Positions 1 through 6,567 of a stretch of DNA of 27,216 bases are shown here, piece by piece (the stretch's first letter is position 1; each line of letters begins with the position of its first letter). The notes beneath the pieces are model-generated. The model was not told where the DNA came from. It saw only the letters and a list, made by a program, of their open reading frames with translations, and searched no databases. Position numbers and translations under genes: made by a program. The stretch is from an uncultured Collinsella sp. GTDB taxonomy: Bacteria; Actinomycetota; Coriobacteriia; Coriobacteriales; Coriobacteriaceae. The stretch spans positions 1 through 27,216 of the forward strand of contig UQZL01000030.1 of NCBI GenBank assembly GCA_900545605.1, read 5' to 3'.

Positions 1-87
1 GGTCATGCCGCCGAAGTTGAAAGGCAGATTGCCGCTCTGGCGGGCTTGCAGCGTCAACTGGTTACGCGGGTTGGTAAACCCGCGTAA
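1..87 (+). CDS. C-terminal end of an unidentified protein (partial)
   Basis: Frame 1 is open from the first base and ends at TAA 85-87, giving the last 28 residues of a protein whose start lies outside the window. The peptide is rich in Ala, Glu, Gln and Leu (for example EVERQIAALAGLQRQL) and reads like an amphipathic helix, as expected of a genuine C-terminus. It converges on lysS, whose stop is at 92-94, leaving four bases between them. I do not recognise the family. The call rests only on the open frame, its composition and the tidy tail-to-tail arrangement, so a chance open frame remains possible. Confidence 0.4.
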   Translation, partial: GHAAEVERQIAALAGLQRQLVTRVGKPA

Positions 88-89
88 CC
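60..89. terminator. Hairpin between two convergent genes
   Basis: A perfect 13-bp inverted repeat (60-72 with 77-89) closes on a 4-base loop. It covers the last codons of the plus-strand partial gene and ends three bases before the lysS stop. There is no T-run on either strand, so it is not a textbook intrinsic terminator. Its position at a tail-to-tail junction still suggests a two-way termination or mRNA 3'-end stabilising role. Confidence 0.5.
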
Positions 90-91
90 CC

Positions 92-2056
92 CTAGTACAT
101 CTTTGCGCCGGCGGGGATGGAGGCGTCGAGCTGAATCAGGTTGAGGCGCTCCTCGCCCTCCTCCTCGTGGACAGCGCTGATCAGCATGCCGCAGCTGGGA
201 ATACCCATCATCTTGCGCGGAGGCAGGTTGGTGATGGCGAGCAAGGTCTTGCCAACCAGGTCCTCGGGCTCGTAATAAGCGTGAATACCGGAGAGGATGG
301 TGCGGTCGGTGCCGGTGCCGTCGTCGAGCGTAAAGTTCAGCAGCTTCTTGGACTTCTTGACGGCCTCGCATGCCTTGACCTTCACAGCGCGGAAGTCGCT
401 CTTGGAGAAGGTATCAAAGTCGACGAACTCCTCAAACAGCGGCTCAACGGCGATCTTGGAGTAATCGAGCGTGGGCTTAAGCGACGTAACGAACGGGCTC
501 GCGGCGTTGCCGGCCTCGGCAGCCTTGGCGGCAGCGGCACCGGACTGGAAACCCTTCTCGGGCTTCATGTGCGGGAACAGCAGCACGTCGCGGATAGAAG
601 CCTGGTTGGTAAGCAGCATGACCACGCGGTCGATACCAATGCCAATGCCGCCCGCGGGAGGCATACCGTACTCGAGGGCGCGCACGTAGTCCTCGTCATA
701 CTCCATGGCCTCATCGTCGCCGCCGGCCTTCTCGGCCATCTGGGCAGCAAAGCGCTCAGCCTGGTCAACCGGGTCGTTGAGCTCGGAGAATGCGTTGGCG
801 TACTCGTGGCCGGCGATGACCAGCTCAAAGCGGTGGGTCAGGCGCGGGTCGTCCTCAAAGCGCTTGGCAAGCGGGCTGACCTCGATGGGGTAATCGCACA
901 CGAAGGTCGGGTTGACGATGGTGTCCTCGCCCAGCTCATCGTAAATCTCGGCGATGATCTTGCCAGCAGTCCACTCGGGCTTGATCTCCAGGCCCTTCTC
1001 GCGCGCGGCAGCAGCAAGCTCCTCGACCGGCGTGTCGATGGTGATCTGCTTGCCGAGCACGTCGGAGACGATGTCGGTCATGGGACGGCTGGCCCACTCA
1101 CCAGAAAGGTCGATGGTCTGGCCCTGGTACTCGATGACCTCGGGGTTGCCGATGGCCTTGTTGGCCGCCTTAATGACGCCCTGGGCGAGCGTCTTCATGC
1201 CCTCGAGGTCGGAGAAGGCACGGTAGGCCTCCATCGTAGTGAACTCGGGGTTGTGGGTGAGGTCCATGCCCTCGTTACGGAAGATGCGGCCGATCTCGAA
1301 CACGCGCTCAAAACCACCGACGATGCAGCGCTTGAGGTGGAGCTCGGTGGCAATACGCAGGTAGCACTCCTGATCGAGCGCGTTGAAGTGGGTAATGAAC
1401 GGCTTGGCGGTAGCGCCGCCCTGGATGGTCTGCAGGATGGGGGTCTCGACCTCCATGTAGCCGTCGGACTCCATAAAGCGACGGAAGGTAGAGAGAATCT
1501 GCGAACGCTTACGGAAGGTCTCGCGAACGTCGTCATTGGCGATCAGGTCGACATAGCGCTGGCGATAGCGGGTCTCCTTGTCGGAAAGACCGTGGAACTT
1601 CTCGGGCAGCGGACGAACGGCCTTGGAAAGCAGGGTCGCACTCTTAGGGGCAACGGAAAGCTGGCCGCGCTGGGTGCGCACAACCACACCGGTCACGCCC
1701 AGGATGTCGCCCAGGTCGAGGGCCTTGAGCGTATTCCAGGCAGCCTCGTCCATGTCGTTGATGCGGCAGAACAGCTGAATCTCGGCAGTCGCATCGCGCA
1801 CGACGATGAACATGATCTTGCCCTGACCGCGCTTGGCGACCACACGGCCGGCGATCTTCACGACATCCTCGGTGTCCTCACCATCGGCAAGATCGGCGTA
1901 CTTAGTCTCGATATCGGCGACGTAGTCCTCAAGCTCAGAGTGCTCGGGATAGGGGTTCTGGCCCGCCTCGAACAGGGCGGCGCGCTTGGCCAGGCGGGTG
2001 GCGCGCTCGTCGTTGAGCGTCGATGCCTGATCGGCGGCGTTCTGGTTCTCTGCCAT
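92..2056 (-). CDS. lysS: Lysyl-tRNA synthetase (class II) with a C-terminal tRNA-binding domain
   Basis: Attaches lysine to tRNA-Lys in the cytoplasm. The 654-residue protein has an N-terminal OB-fold anticodon-binding region (about 60-170, with VVAKRGQGKIMFIVVRD) and then the class II core. Motif 1 lies near RYRQRYVDLI...FRKRSQILSTFRRF, motif 2 is FEIGRIFRNEGMDLTHNPEF and motif 3 is GGIGIGIDRVVMLLT. The core ends near residue 500 at DVLLFPHMKPE, where ordinary bacterial LysRS stops. An Ala-rich linker follows, then about 105 residues (SDFRAVKVKACEAV, GKTLLAITNLPPRKMMGIPS, SCGMLISA) matching the EMAP-II/Trbp111 tRNA-binding fold best known at the C-terminus of MetRS. The start ATG follows GAGGAG by 8 bases. 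greA lies upstream, with an intrinsic terminator between the two. The function is sure; the extra domain is unusual. Confidence 0.97.
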   Translation of the reverse strand: MAENQNAADQASTLNDERATRLAKRAALFEAGQNPYPEHSELEDYVADIETKYADLADGEDTEDVVKIAGRVVAKRGQGKIMFIVVRDATAEIQLFCRINDMDEAAWNTLKALDLGDILGVTGVVVRTQRGQLSVAPKSATLLSKAVRPLPEKFHGLSDKETRYRQRYVDLIANDDVRETFRKRSQILSTFRRFMESDGYMEVETPILQTIQGGATAKPFITHFNALDQECYLRIATELHLKRCIVGGFERVFEIGRIFRNEGMDLTHNPEFTTMEAYRAFSDLEGMKTLAQGVIKAANKAIGNPEVIEYQGQTIDLSGEWASRPMTDIVSDVLGKQITIDTPVEELAAAAREKGLEIKPEWTAGKIIAEIYDELGEDTIVNPTFVCDYPIEVSPLAKRFEDDPRLTHRFELVIAGHEYANAFSELNDPVDQAERFAAQMAEKAGGDDEAMEYDEDYVRALEYGMPPAGGIGIGIDRVVMLLTNQASIRDVLLFPHMKPEKGFQSGAAAAKAAEAGNAASPFVTSLKPTLDYSKIAVEPLFEEFVDFDTFSKSDFRAVKVKACEAVKKSKKLLNFTLDDGTGTDRTILSGIHAYYEPEDLVGKTLLAITNLPPRKMMGIPSCGMLISAVHEEEGEERLNLIQLDASIPAGAKMY

Positions 2057-2074
2057 AAGTTAGCTCCTCAAACT

Positions 2075-2107
2075 AAAACGCTCCCCAGGATTCGGTCCCA
2101 GGGAGCG
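2075..2107 (-). terminator. Intrinsic terminator or attenuator between greA and lysS
   Basis: Read on the minus strand, a 12-bp stem (2107-2096 with 2090-2079, including two G-T pairs) closes on a 5-base loop and is followed at once by TTTT (2078-2075). It begins 28 bases after the greA stop and ends 18 bases before the lysS ATG, just ahead of the lysS ribosome site. There is no room for a promoter between it and lysS, so lysS must be reached by read-through or from a promoter upstream of the hairpin. Confidence 0.85.
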
Positions 2108-2135
2108 AAAACATACCTTTACGCGGGACCGTGGT

Positions 2136-2606
2136 CTAGCGTGCGATCTTGGCGATGGTGTAGACGCGAGTCTTGCCGGAAGGCGTAACGACCTCGACGG
2201 AGTCGCCCTCGCCGTGACCGATGATGGCGTGACCGACCGGAGACTCGTTGGAGATCTTGTGCTCGAGCGAGTTGGTCTCGGTGGTACCGACAAGCGTGAC
2301 TTCCATGACCTCGCCGTTGGGATCAATCAGCGAAACGGTGGAACCGATGGAGACGGTCAGGTCGCCCGTGGTGGCAGCAACCTGAGCGTTGGCGAGGATG
2401 GCCTGGATCTCGGCAATACGAGCGGCGTTCTGGGCCTGCTTGTCCTTAGCGGCGTCGTACTCGGAGTTCTCCGAAAGGTCGCCGAACGCGCGGGCTTCCT
2501 TGATGTCCTCGACGATCTCCTTGGCGTAATCGCCCTCACGCCAAGCGAGCTCCTCGACGAGCTTCTGGCGGCCCTCAGCGGTCAGTACGATCTGGCTTGC
2601 GTCCAT
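2136..2606 (-). CDS. greA: Transcription elongation factor GreA
   Basis: Binds in the secondary channel of RNA polymerase and triggers cleavage of backtracked transcripts so that elongation can resume. The 156-residue protein matches the usual length of about 158. An N-terminal coiled coil carries the conserved GDLSENSEYDAAKDKQ segment, whose acidic tip residues sit at the polymerase active site. The C-terminal FKBP-like domain follows, with SPVGHAIIGHGEGDSVEV. I chose the ATG at 2606 because GGGGAG lies 8 bases upstream; an in-frame ATG ten codons earlier has no such site and would add non-conserved residues. An intrinsic terminator lies upstream (after tatA) and another lies downstream, so greA is probably its own unit. 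A TTGACA sits just after the upstream terminator, but I see no convincing -10. Confidence 0.97.
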   Translation of the reverse strand: MDASQIVLTAEGRQKLVEELAWREGDYAKEIVEDIKEARAFGDLSENSEYDAAKDKQAQNAARIAEIQAILANAQVAATTGDLTVSIGSTVSLIDPNGEVMEVTLVGTTETNSLEHKISNESPVGHAIIGHGEGDSVEVVTPSGKTRVYTIAKIAR

Positions 2607-2654
2607 ACGGATATCTCCCCAACTCTGATCAAACAATCAACTGTCAACAAAACG

Positions 2655-2687
2655 AAAAAGACCGGCTAGCCTGCGGGCAAGCCGGTC
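2655..2687 (-). terminator. Intrinsic terminator after tatA
   Basis: On the minus strand, two 12-base arms (2687-2676 and 2671-2660, one mismatch) close on the loop CGCA, and TTTTT (2659-2655) follows. It lies 26 bases past the tatA stop and separates tatA from greA. Confidence 0.9.
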
Positions 2688-2712
2688 AGGTGCTCACCCC
2701 AAAGGGATGGGA

Positions 2713-2988
2713 CTACTCTGCGTCCGCGTCGCTGTCCTCTGCCTGCTTCTTCTTGGCAGCAGCGAGCTTGGCCTCGAGCTCAGCGATCTCCTTGTCCTCC
2801 TCGGACTGCTCGACCACGACCTCCTCGGCCTGCTTGGTCTCGGCCTTATCGTCGCCCTCCATGCCCTCACGGATATTCTTGACGGTAGAGCCGAGGGACT
2901 TGCCGAGCTTCGGCAGGTTCTTGGGCCCGAAGATAATCAGGACAACGACGAGAATAATGATGAGCTCAGGAGCCCTCAGTCCAAACAT
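2713..2988 (-). CDS. tatA: Twin-arginine translocase subunit TatA/TatE family
   Basis: Pore-forming component of the Tat system, which exports folded proteins across the cytoplasmic membrane. The 91-residue protein begins MFGLRAPELIII and has the hallmark TatA layout. A short N-terminal membrane helix (about residues 8-23, IIILVVVLIIFGP) is followed by the FGPKNLPKLGKSLG hinge and amphipathic helix. A charged, Glu/Lys/Ala-rich tail (about 45-91) completes it and may form a coiled coil. The ATG at 2988 has GGAGGT six bases upstream. The frame stays open further upstream, but that stretch is the tRNA-Pro gene and its terminator. No tatC is in the window. The gene has its own promoter and terminator. 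TatB is a related family, but a single TatA-like subunit is usual in Gram-positives. Confidence 0.93.
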   Translation of the reverse strand: MFGLRAPELIIILVVVLIIFGPKNLPKLGKSLGSTVKNIREGMEGDDKAETKQAEEVVVEQSEEDKEIAELEAKLAAAKKKQAEDSDADAE

Positions 2989-3024
2989 GTAGACCTCCAC
3001 AATACAGCGAGACAAGCTCGAATG

Positions 3025-3053
3025 AGTATACCGCGGGTATCGCGGTATCACAA
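3025..3053 (-). promoter_or_regulatory. Predicted sigma-A promoter of tatA
   Basis: Minus strand: -35 TTGTGA (3053-3048), 17-base spacer, -10 TATACT (3030-3025). It lies between the tRNA-Pro terminator and the tatA ribosome site, 36 bases upstream of the ATG, exactly where an independent tatA promoter would be needed. The spacer holds a GC-rich inverted repeat (GATACCGCGATACCCGCGG region) that could be an operator, though this is only a guess. Confidence 0.7.
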
Positions 3054-3061
3054 CACTAGCT

Positions 3062-3089
3062 AAAAAAAGGGACCGCAAGAAGCGGTCCC
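3062..3089 (-). terminator. Intrinsic terminator after tRNA-Pro
   Basis: Minus strand: arms GGGACCGC and GCGGTCCC (3089-3082 and 3076-3069) around a short TTCTT loop, followed by seven Ts (3068-3062). It ends the transcript 11 bases past the tRNA CCA. Confidence 0.92.
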
Positions 3090-3100
3090 TCCTCATGCTC

Positions 3101-3177
3101 TGGTCGGGTTGACTGGATTTGAACCAGCGACCCCTGCGTCCCGAACGCAGTGCTCTACCAAACTGAGCCACAACCCG
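3101..3177 (-). tRNA. tRNA-Pro (anticodon CGG)
   Basis: A 77-base cloverleaf with acceptor arms CGGGTTG/CAACCCG, a D arm, and anticodon stem CTGCG/CGCAG around the 7-base loop TTCGGGA, which places CGG at 34-36 and reads the proline codon CCG. The T arm is CTGGTTCAAATCCAG, the discriminator base is A and CCA is encoded. It lies 49 bases after ispE. A TACTAT hexamer just upstream (3188-3193) is a possible -10, without a good -35. Confidence 0.97.
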
Positions 3178-3226
3178 TTAGCTCGACTATAGTAACAAAG
3201 ATTTTCGCCGCGTGCTAGAGAAATTT

Positions 3227-4123
3227 TTATTTCTTTGAAGCGTCGATTTGAACCGTGTTGGGAATAAGCTCAGTCGCGCAGGCCCACCAGCCATTTTGCT
3301 GGGCAGCATCGGCAAGCCTTTCGGCCGTGGCAGCGGTGTCGCAAATGGCAAACGAGCAGGCACCCGATCCGCACACATCTACAGCAACGGTTCCGTCCTG
3401 TTTACGCAGCCAGTCGAGGACCGTTTGAATCTGCGACTCCATCTGTGCGGAAATGACACCAAGGTTGTTATGGATGAGTGCATATGCCGTCTCGGCATCA
3501 CCAGCACGCAAGGCAGAAGCTATCGCGCCGGGCTTGTCCGCAGGCACCGGGGCCTCGTCAAAACGTCGATAGGCTTCAATTGTCGAAACGCTTGCCTCGC
3601 GCGGCTTGACCAGCACGACGGGCGTCGCAGGCAGCGCGGGGTACTCAGTTGCCAGCACGTCTCCCCCACCTACGTAGAACGCAGGACTCGCGTGCAAAAA
3701 GAACGGGACGTCAGCACCAATGCCCCGCGCAATATCGTCGAGCGCTGGGTCGGTGCGATCAATGCCCCAGAGCTCTGCCAAGGCGACAATGACCGCGGCC
3801 GCATCCGTCGAGGGGCCGCCCAAGCCGGCGCACAATGGAATGCGCTTCTCAATCGTCACGCAGACGTTTGCCTCGCGACCATAATGCTCGGCCATAGCAA
3901 CCGCAGCCCGATACGCCGTATTCTTTTGCATGGGAAAGTCGGATGCCGGAATCGTCTGGACGGTCAGCGCCTGTGCCGGCGTAACCGTCACGGTATCGAC
4001 AAGACCGACGGCTGCCATCAGGGAATCGACCTTATGGTAGCCGCGGTCGTCACGCTCGGTATGAACCCCCAGATAGAGGTTGATCTTTGCCGGCGCGGAA
4101 AGGGTCAGGGACCAATCGGTCAC
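3227..4123 (-). CDS. ispE: 4-diphosphocytidyl-2-C-methyl-D-erythritol kinase
   Basis: GHMP-family kinase that phosphorylates CDP-methylerythritol with ATP in the non-mevalonate (MEP) route to isoprenoids, which also feeds lipid carriers for wall synthesis. The protein is 298 residues, the normal length. It shows the N-terminal PAKINLYLGV with catalytic-type Lys13, the ATP-binding loop PLCAGLGGPSTDAAA (96-110) with Asp107, GADVPFFL (136-143) and a C-terminal glycine motif CGSGAC (251-256). Two motifs deviate from the common form: the loop has Pro104 where GLGGGSSDAA is usual, and the third motif lacks the usual TGSG. The start is GTG at 4123, preceded by GAGGAG inside the upstream veg gene, whose stop lies two bases away, so translation is probably coupled. 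Confidence 0.93.
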   Translation of the reverse strand: MTDWSLTLSAPAKINLYLGVHTERDDRGYHKVDSLMAAVGLVDTVTVTPAQALTVQTIPASDFPMQKNTAYRAAVAMAEHYGREANVCVTIEKRIPLCAGLGGPSTDAAAVIVALAELWGIDRTDPALDDIARGIGADVPFFLHASPAFYVGGGDVLATEYPALPATPVVLVKPREASVSTIEAYRRFDEAPVPADKPGAIASALRAGDAETAYALIHNNLGVISAQMESQIQTVLDWLRKQDGTVAVDVCGSGACSFAICDTAATAERLADAAQQNGWWACATELIPNTVQIDASKK

Positions 4124-4125
4124 CG

Positions 4126-4422
4126 CTAGTGCTCCTCGAGCTGATTGCCGAGCGGGGTAAAAATGTGCTCGCCGCTCTCGGGGTCAAACAGCTCGACCTG
4201 GCCGGTGAGAACATCAATATACTGGTAGGACTGACGCGACTTGCGGCCACGGCGCTCGTCGACCTCGACGATAAAGACTGCCGGATGGACGCTCTTGATG
4301 GTGCCCATGCGTTCGACGACGCGGGTGCGGCCCATGTTGGCCTTCACCTTAACGCGATCGCCCACCATATCGGTCAGCTTCTCGTGGATGTCGTCGACGT
4401 GATTGACTTCCATCTCTTCCAT
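4126..4422 (-). CDS. veg: Veg family protein
   Basis: Small protein of the Veg family (formerly DUF1021), typically found just upstream of ispE in Gram-positives, as here. The B. subtilis member is linked to biofilm matrix gene expression; the molecular function is not settled. This one has 98 residues, somewhat longer than the roughly 85 of typical members. The conserved core is VGDRVKVKANMGRTRVVE...GTIKSVHPAVFIVEVD followed by SYQYIDVLTGQVEL, an SH3-like beta-rich region. I chose the ATG at 4422 because GGAGG lies 8 bases upstream. An earlier in-frame ATG (4446) lacks a site, and a later one (4413) has a site that is too close. The stop is two bases from the ispE start. Confidence 0.85.
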   Translation of the reverse strand: MEEMEVNHVDDIHEKLTDMVGDRVKVKANMGRTRVVERMGTIKSVHPAVFIVEVDERRGRKSRQSYQYIDVLTGQVELFDPESGEHIFTPLGNQLEEH

Positions 4423-4449
4423 GAACAGGGCCTCCAGAAGGTGCAATTC

Positions 4450-4469
4450 AAAAAGGGGATAATACCCCT
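4450..4469 (-). terminator. Small leader hairpin with T-run before veg
   Basis: Minus strand: AGGGG, a 6-base loop TATTAT, CCCCT, and then TTTT. It lies between the predicted promoter and the veg ribosome site. The 5-bp stem is weak for a terminator. It may be an attenuator or an mRNA-stability element. Confidence 0.35.
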
Positions 4470-4489
4470 AAGATAGACAAAACTCTAAT

Positions 4490-4519
4490 ACTATAGCACC
4501 CTGTTGTGGCCATACGCAA
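4490..4519 (-). promoter_or_regulatory. Predicted promoter of veg-ispE
   Basis: Minus strand: -35 TTGCGT (4519-4514), 18-base spacer, -10 TATAGT (4495-4490), 67 bases before the veg ATG and after the end of dtd. The match is good but the spacer is one base longer than ideal. Confidence 0.55.
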
Positions 4520-4552
4520 GTAGCTAAAAAAGCCCGGTCCCAAATTGACTAC

Positions 4553-4999
4553 TTACAGACTATCAGTGTCCAAGACGATGGTGAATGGGCCATCGTTGAC
4601 GAGATCGACCTTCATGTCGGCGCCGAAGATGCCATGCGCTACGTGCTCGACGTCCTCGCGCACAAGCGTCAGGAAGTACTCGTAGAGCTCGTTGGCGACA
4701 TCGGGGGCGCCGGCATCCGTAAACGATGGGCGGCGGCCGTGACGGCAATCGGCGAACAGCGTGAACTGCGACACCACGAGAACCTCGCCGTCGACATCGG
4801 CAAGTGCCAGGTTGGTCTTGCCGTTCTCGTCCTCGTTAATGCGCAAGCCCCGGAGCTTGCCCCACAGCTTATCGGCCTCGGCGCACGTGTCGTCGTGGCC
4901 AACGCCCAGTAGCACCAGATAGCCGCGCCCAATTTTGCCCACGCACTCGCCGTCGACCGTCACGCCGGCGTTGAGCACGCGCTGCACCACCGCACGCAC
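4553..4999 (-). CDS. dtd: D-aminoacyl-tRNA deacylase
   Basis: Cytoplasmic proofreading enzyme that removes D-amino acids (and glycine) mischarged onto tRNA. The 148 residues match the family length. The two signature motifs are present: SQFTLFAD (77-84) and the C-terminal Gly-Pro motif in NDGPFT (135-140), where the Gly-cisPro pair gives chiral selectivity. The residue after the Pro is Phe rather than the usual Val, a mild deviation. The start is GTG at 4999, with GAGGAG six bases upstream inside the end of rdgB. Only three bases separate the rdgB stop from this start, so the two are an operon with coupled translation, a pairing of two quality-control enzymes. Confidence 0.95.
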   Translation of the reverse strand: MRAVVQRVLNAGVTVDGECVGKIGRGYLVLLGVGHDDTCAEADKLWGKLRGLRINEDENGKTNLALADVDGEVLVVSQFTLFADCRHGRRPSFTDAGAPDVANELYEYFLTLVREDVEHVAHGIFGADMKVDLVNDGPFTIVLDTDSL

Positions 5000-5002
5000 G
5001 GC

Positions 5003-5644
5003 CTACTCCTCGCCCGTCAGTTTGGCGGATAGGTGCTCGAGCGCGTGGAAACGATGGCTGATGGCGTTCTTCTCGTCCGCCGTCAGCTCGGCCATGGTCT
5101 TGCCCGGCGTGTCGACCGGCAGGAACAGCGGGTCGTAGCCAAAGCCGTGATCGCCGCGGCCCTCGTGTGCGATAACGCCCTCGCAGGCACCCTCACCATA
5201 GGTGACCAAACCGTCCGTGTCGATGAGCGCGACGACGCTCATAAAGCGCGCAGTGCGGTCCTCGTCGGCCACGCCTTCCAGGTTAACGAGGAGCTTGGCA
5301 TTGTTGGCGGCATCGTCGCCGTGAACGCCCGCGTAGCGCGCGCTATATACACCGGGCTCACCGTCCAGCGCGTCGACGACCAGGCCCGAATCGTCGGCAA
5401 TGGCCATGAGCCCCGTCTCTTCGACGGCAGCCTGCGCCTTGATGATGGCGTTCTCCAAAAACGTCGTGCCGTTTTCCTCGGGGTCCTCAAAATCGCCCAG
5501 CTGGCCGAGCGCCACAAAGCGAACCTCGGGCATAACCTTGCCCAAAATGGCCTCGATCTCGGTGAGCTTATGGGCATTGCCCGTTGCCACGACGATGGTC
5601 GCCGCCGGGTCGAGGGTGTCGATGTCGATCTTCTCAAGTGCCAT
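5003..5644 (-). CDS. rdgB: XTP/dITP diphosphatase (RdgB/HAM1 family)
   Basis: House-cleaning enzyme that hydrolyses non-canonical purine nucleotides (dITP, XTP) to monophosphate and pyrophosphate, keeping them out of DNA and RNA. The 213-residue protein shows TGNAHK (21-26) for phosphate binding, ADDSG (83-87) with catalytic acidic residues, the nearby GEPGVYSARYAG, the nucleobase pocket GFGYDPLF (167-174) and SHR (196-198). I chose the ATG at 5644, with AAGGAG seven bases upstream; an earlier ATG would add 23 residues without conservation, translated from a structured leader. Gene order rph - rdgB is common in bacteria. Here a terminator lies between them, so rdgB-dtd may need its own promoter, which I could not define. 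Confidence 0.95.
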   Translation of the reverse strand: MALEKIDIDTLDPAATIVVATGNAHKLTEIEAILGKVMPEVRFVALGQLGDFEDPEENGTTFLENAIIKAQAAVEETGLMAIADDSGLVVDALDGEPGVYSARYAGVHGDDAANNAKLLVNLEGVADEDRTARFMSVVALIDTDGLVTYGEGACEGVIAHEGRGDHGFGYDPLFLPVDTPGKTMAELTADEKNAISHRFHALEHLSAKLTGEE

Positions 5645-5747
5645 GAGTGGTCTCCTTGTCCGTATAGCAAAGTCACGTAAAAGGGACTGGCCCTTCGGCG
5701 TCTCCCCTTTCATGTGGCATCAACCTTATCTATCGGCGTTTCCGCAG

Positions 5748-5788
5748 ATAAAACCTGCCAAAATAAACCTGTCCCTTTTTGGCAGGTT
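5748..5788 (-). terminator. Intrinsic terminator overlapping the rph stop
   Basis: Minus strand: a 12-bp stem AACCTGCCAAAA / TTTTGGCAGGTT (5788-5777 with 5763-5752), 13-base loop, then a short TT-A-T run. The rph stop codon TAA forms the base of the stem. Confidence 0.7.
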
Positions 5789-6512
5789 AGGCGAGGGCTT
5801 GGCGCTGGAGCTCGATGAGCTCGGCAATGCCCTTGTCGCCCAAATCGAGCAAGGCATTGAGGCGCTTGCGGTCGAAGGGCGCTTGCTCGCCAGTGCCCTG
5901 GAGCTCGATCATCTCGCCGGTGTCGGTAGCGACGAGATTCATGTCGACCTCGGCGTGGCTGTCCTCGGAATAATCCAGGTCGAGCAGGGTGTTGCCGTCG
6001 ACAACACCCATGGAAATCGCAGCAACCTGGCCCGTGAGCGGGATGCGCTCGAGCTTACCCGCCTCGACCCACATGGCAAGGGCGTCGTGCAACGCCACCC
6101 AAGCGCCGGTAATGCTCGCCGTTCGCGTACCGCCGTCTGCCTGAATCACATCGCAGTCGACGGTGACGGTGTACTCGCCGAGCGCCTTCATGTTGACGAC
6201 GGTGCGCAGGCTACGGCCGATCAAACGCTCAATCTCCATGGAGCGACCCTTGCGGTTGGCGTGCTCGCGCTTGCAGCGCTTGCCGGTCGATGCCGGCAGC
6301 ATGGCGTACTCCGCCGTTACCCAACCGGCCTTGGCGCCCTTGCGCCAGCCCGGCACGCCCTCCTCGATAGTGGCAGCGCACAGCACGCGCGTATCGCCAA
6401 ACTCGGCCAGGCACGAACCGTGGGCGTGCTTCATGACGCCGCGGGTAAGCTTGATGGGGCGCAGCTCATCGGCGGCGCGGCCGTTGGCGCGATTGACCTG
6501 CATATACTCCAT
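5787..6512 (-). CDS. rph: Ribonuclease PH
   Basis: Phosphate-dependent 3'-5' exoribonuclease that trims tRNA 3' ends and structured RNAs, and works as a ring of six subunits. The 241 residues are the family length. Hallmarks are NGRAADELRPIKLTRGV at the N-terminus, the Arg-rich GKRCKREHANRKGRSMEIERLIGRSLR stretch (split here as KRCKREHANRKGR and MEIERLIGRSLR) used for RNA binding and assembly, the phosphate-site GGTRTASITG and the Asp pair in LDLDYSED. The ATG at 6512 follows AAAGGA by seven bases; a second ATG three codons later is too close to its own site. It lies 55 bases downstream of murI, probably in the same transcript, and ends in a terminator. Confidence 0.96.
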   Translation of the reverse strand: MEYMQVNRANGRAADELRPIKLTRGVMKHAHGSCLAEFGDTRVLCAATIEEGVPGWRKGAKAGWVTAEYAMLPASTGKRCKREHANRKGRSMEIERLIGRSLRTVVNMKALGEYTVTVDCDVIQADGGTRTASITGAWVALHDALAMWVEAGKLERIPLTGQVAAISMGVVDGNTLLDLDYSEDSHAEVDMNLVATDTGEMIELQGTGEQAPFDRKRLNALLDLGDKGIAELIELQRQALA

Positions 6513-6567
6513 AGAAAAATCCTTTCGGCAAAAGGTGAACGTGAGCCTTTGGTCGGTGACCTTATAT

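Noticed and set aside
5..2188. A 727-residue open frame on the plus strand opposite lysS
   Set aside because: It is the antisense shadow of a GC-rich gene. It has low-complexity Leu/Val/Gly/Asp content, no ribosome site and no family motifs, while lysS on the other strand is certain.
2630..2650. TTGACA on the minus strand as the greA promoter
   Set aside because: No acceptable -10 lies 16-18 bases further on, so I did not list it as a promoter.
2989..3171. N-terminal extension of tatA
   Set aside because: The frame is open, but the added residues are translated from tRNA-Pro, its terminator and the tatA promoter. The good ribosome site is at the shorter start.
3228..3245. AT-rich dyad AGAAAT/ATTTCT at the end of ispE as a terminator
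   Set aside because: A 6-bp all-AT stem is too weak, and no U-run follows.
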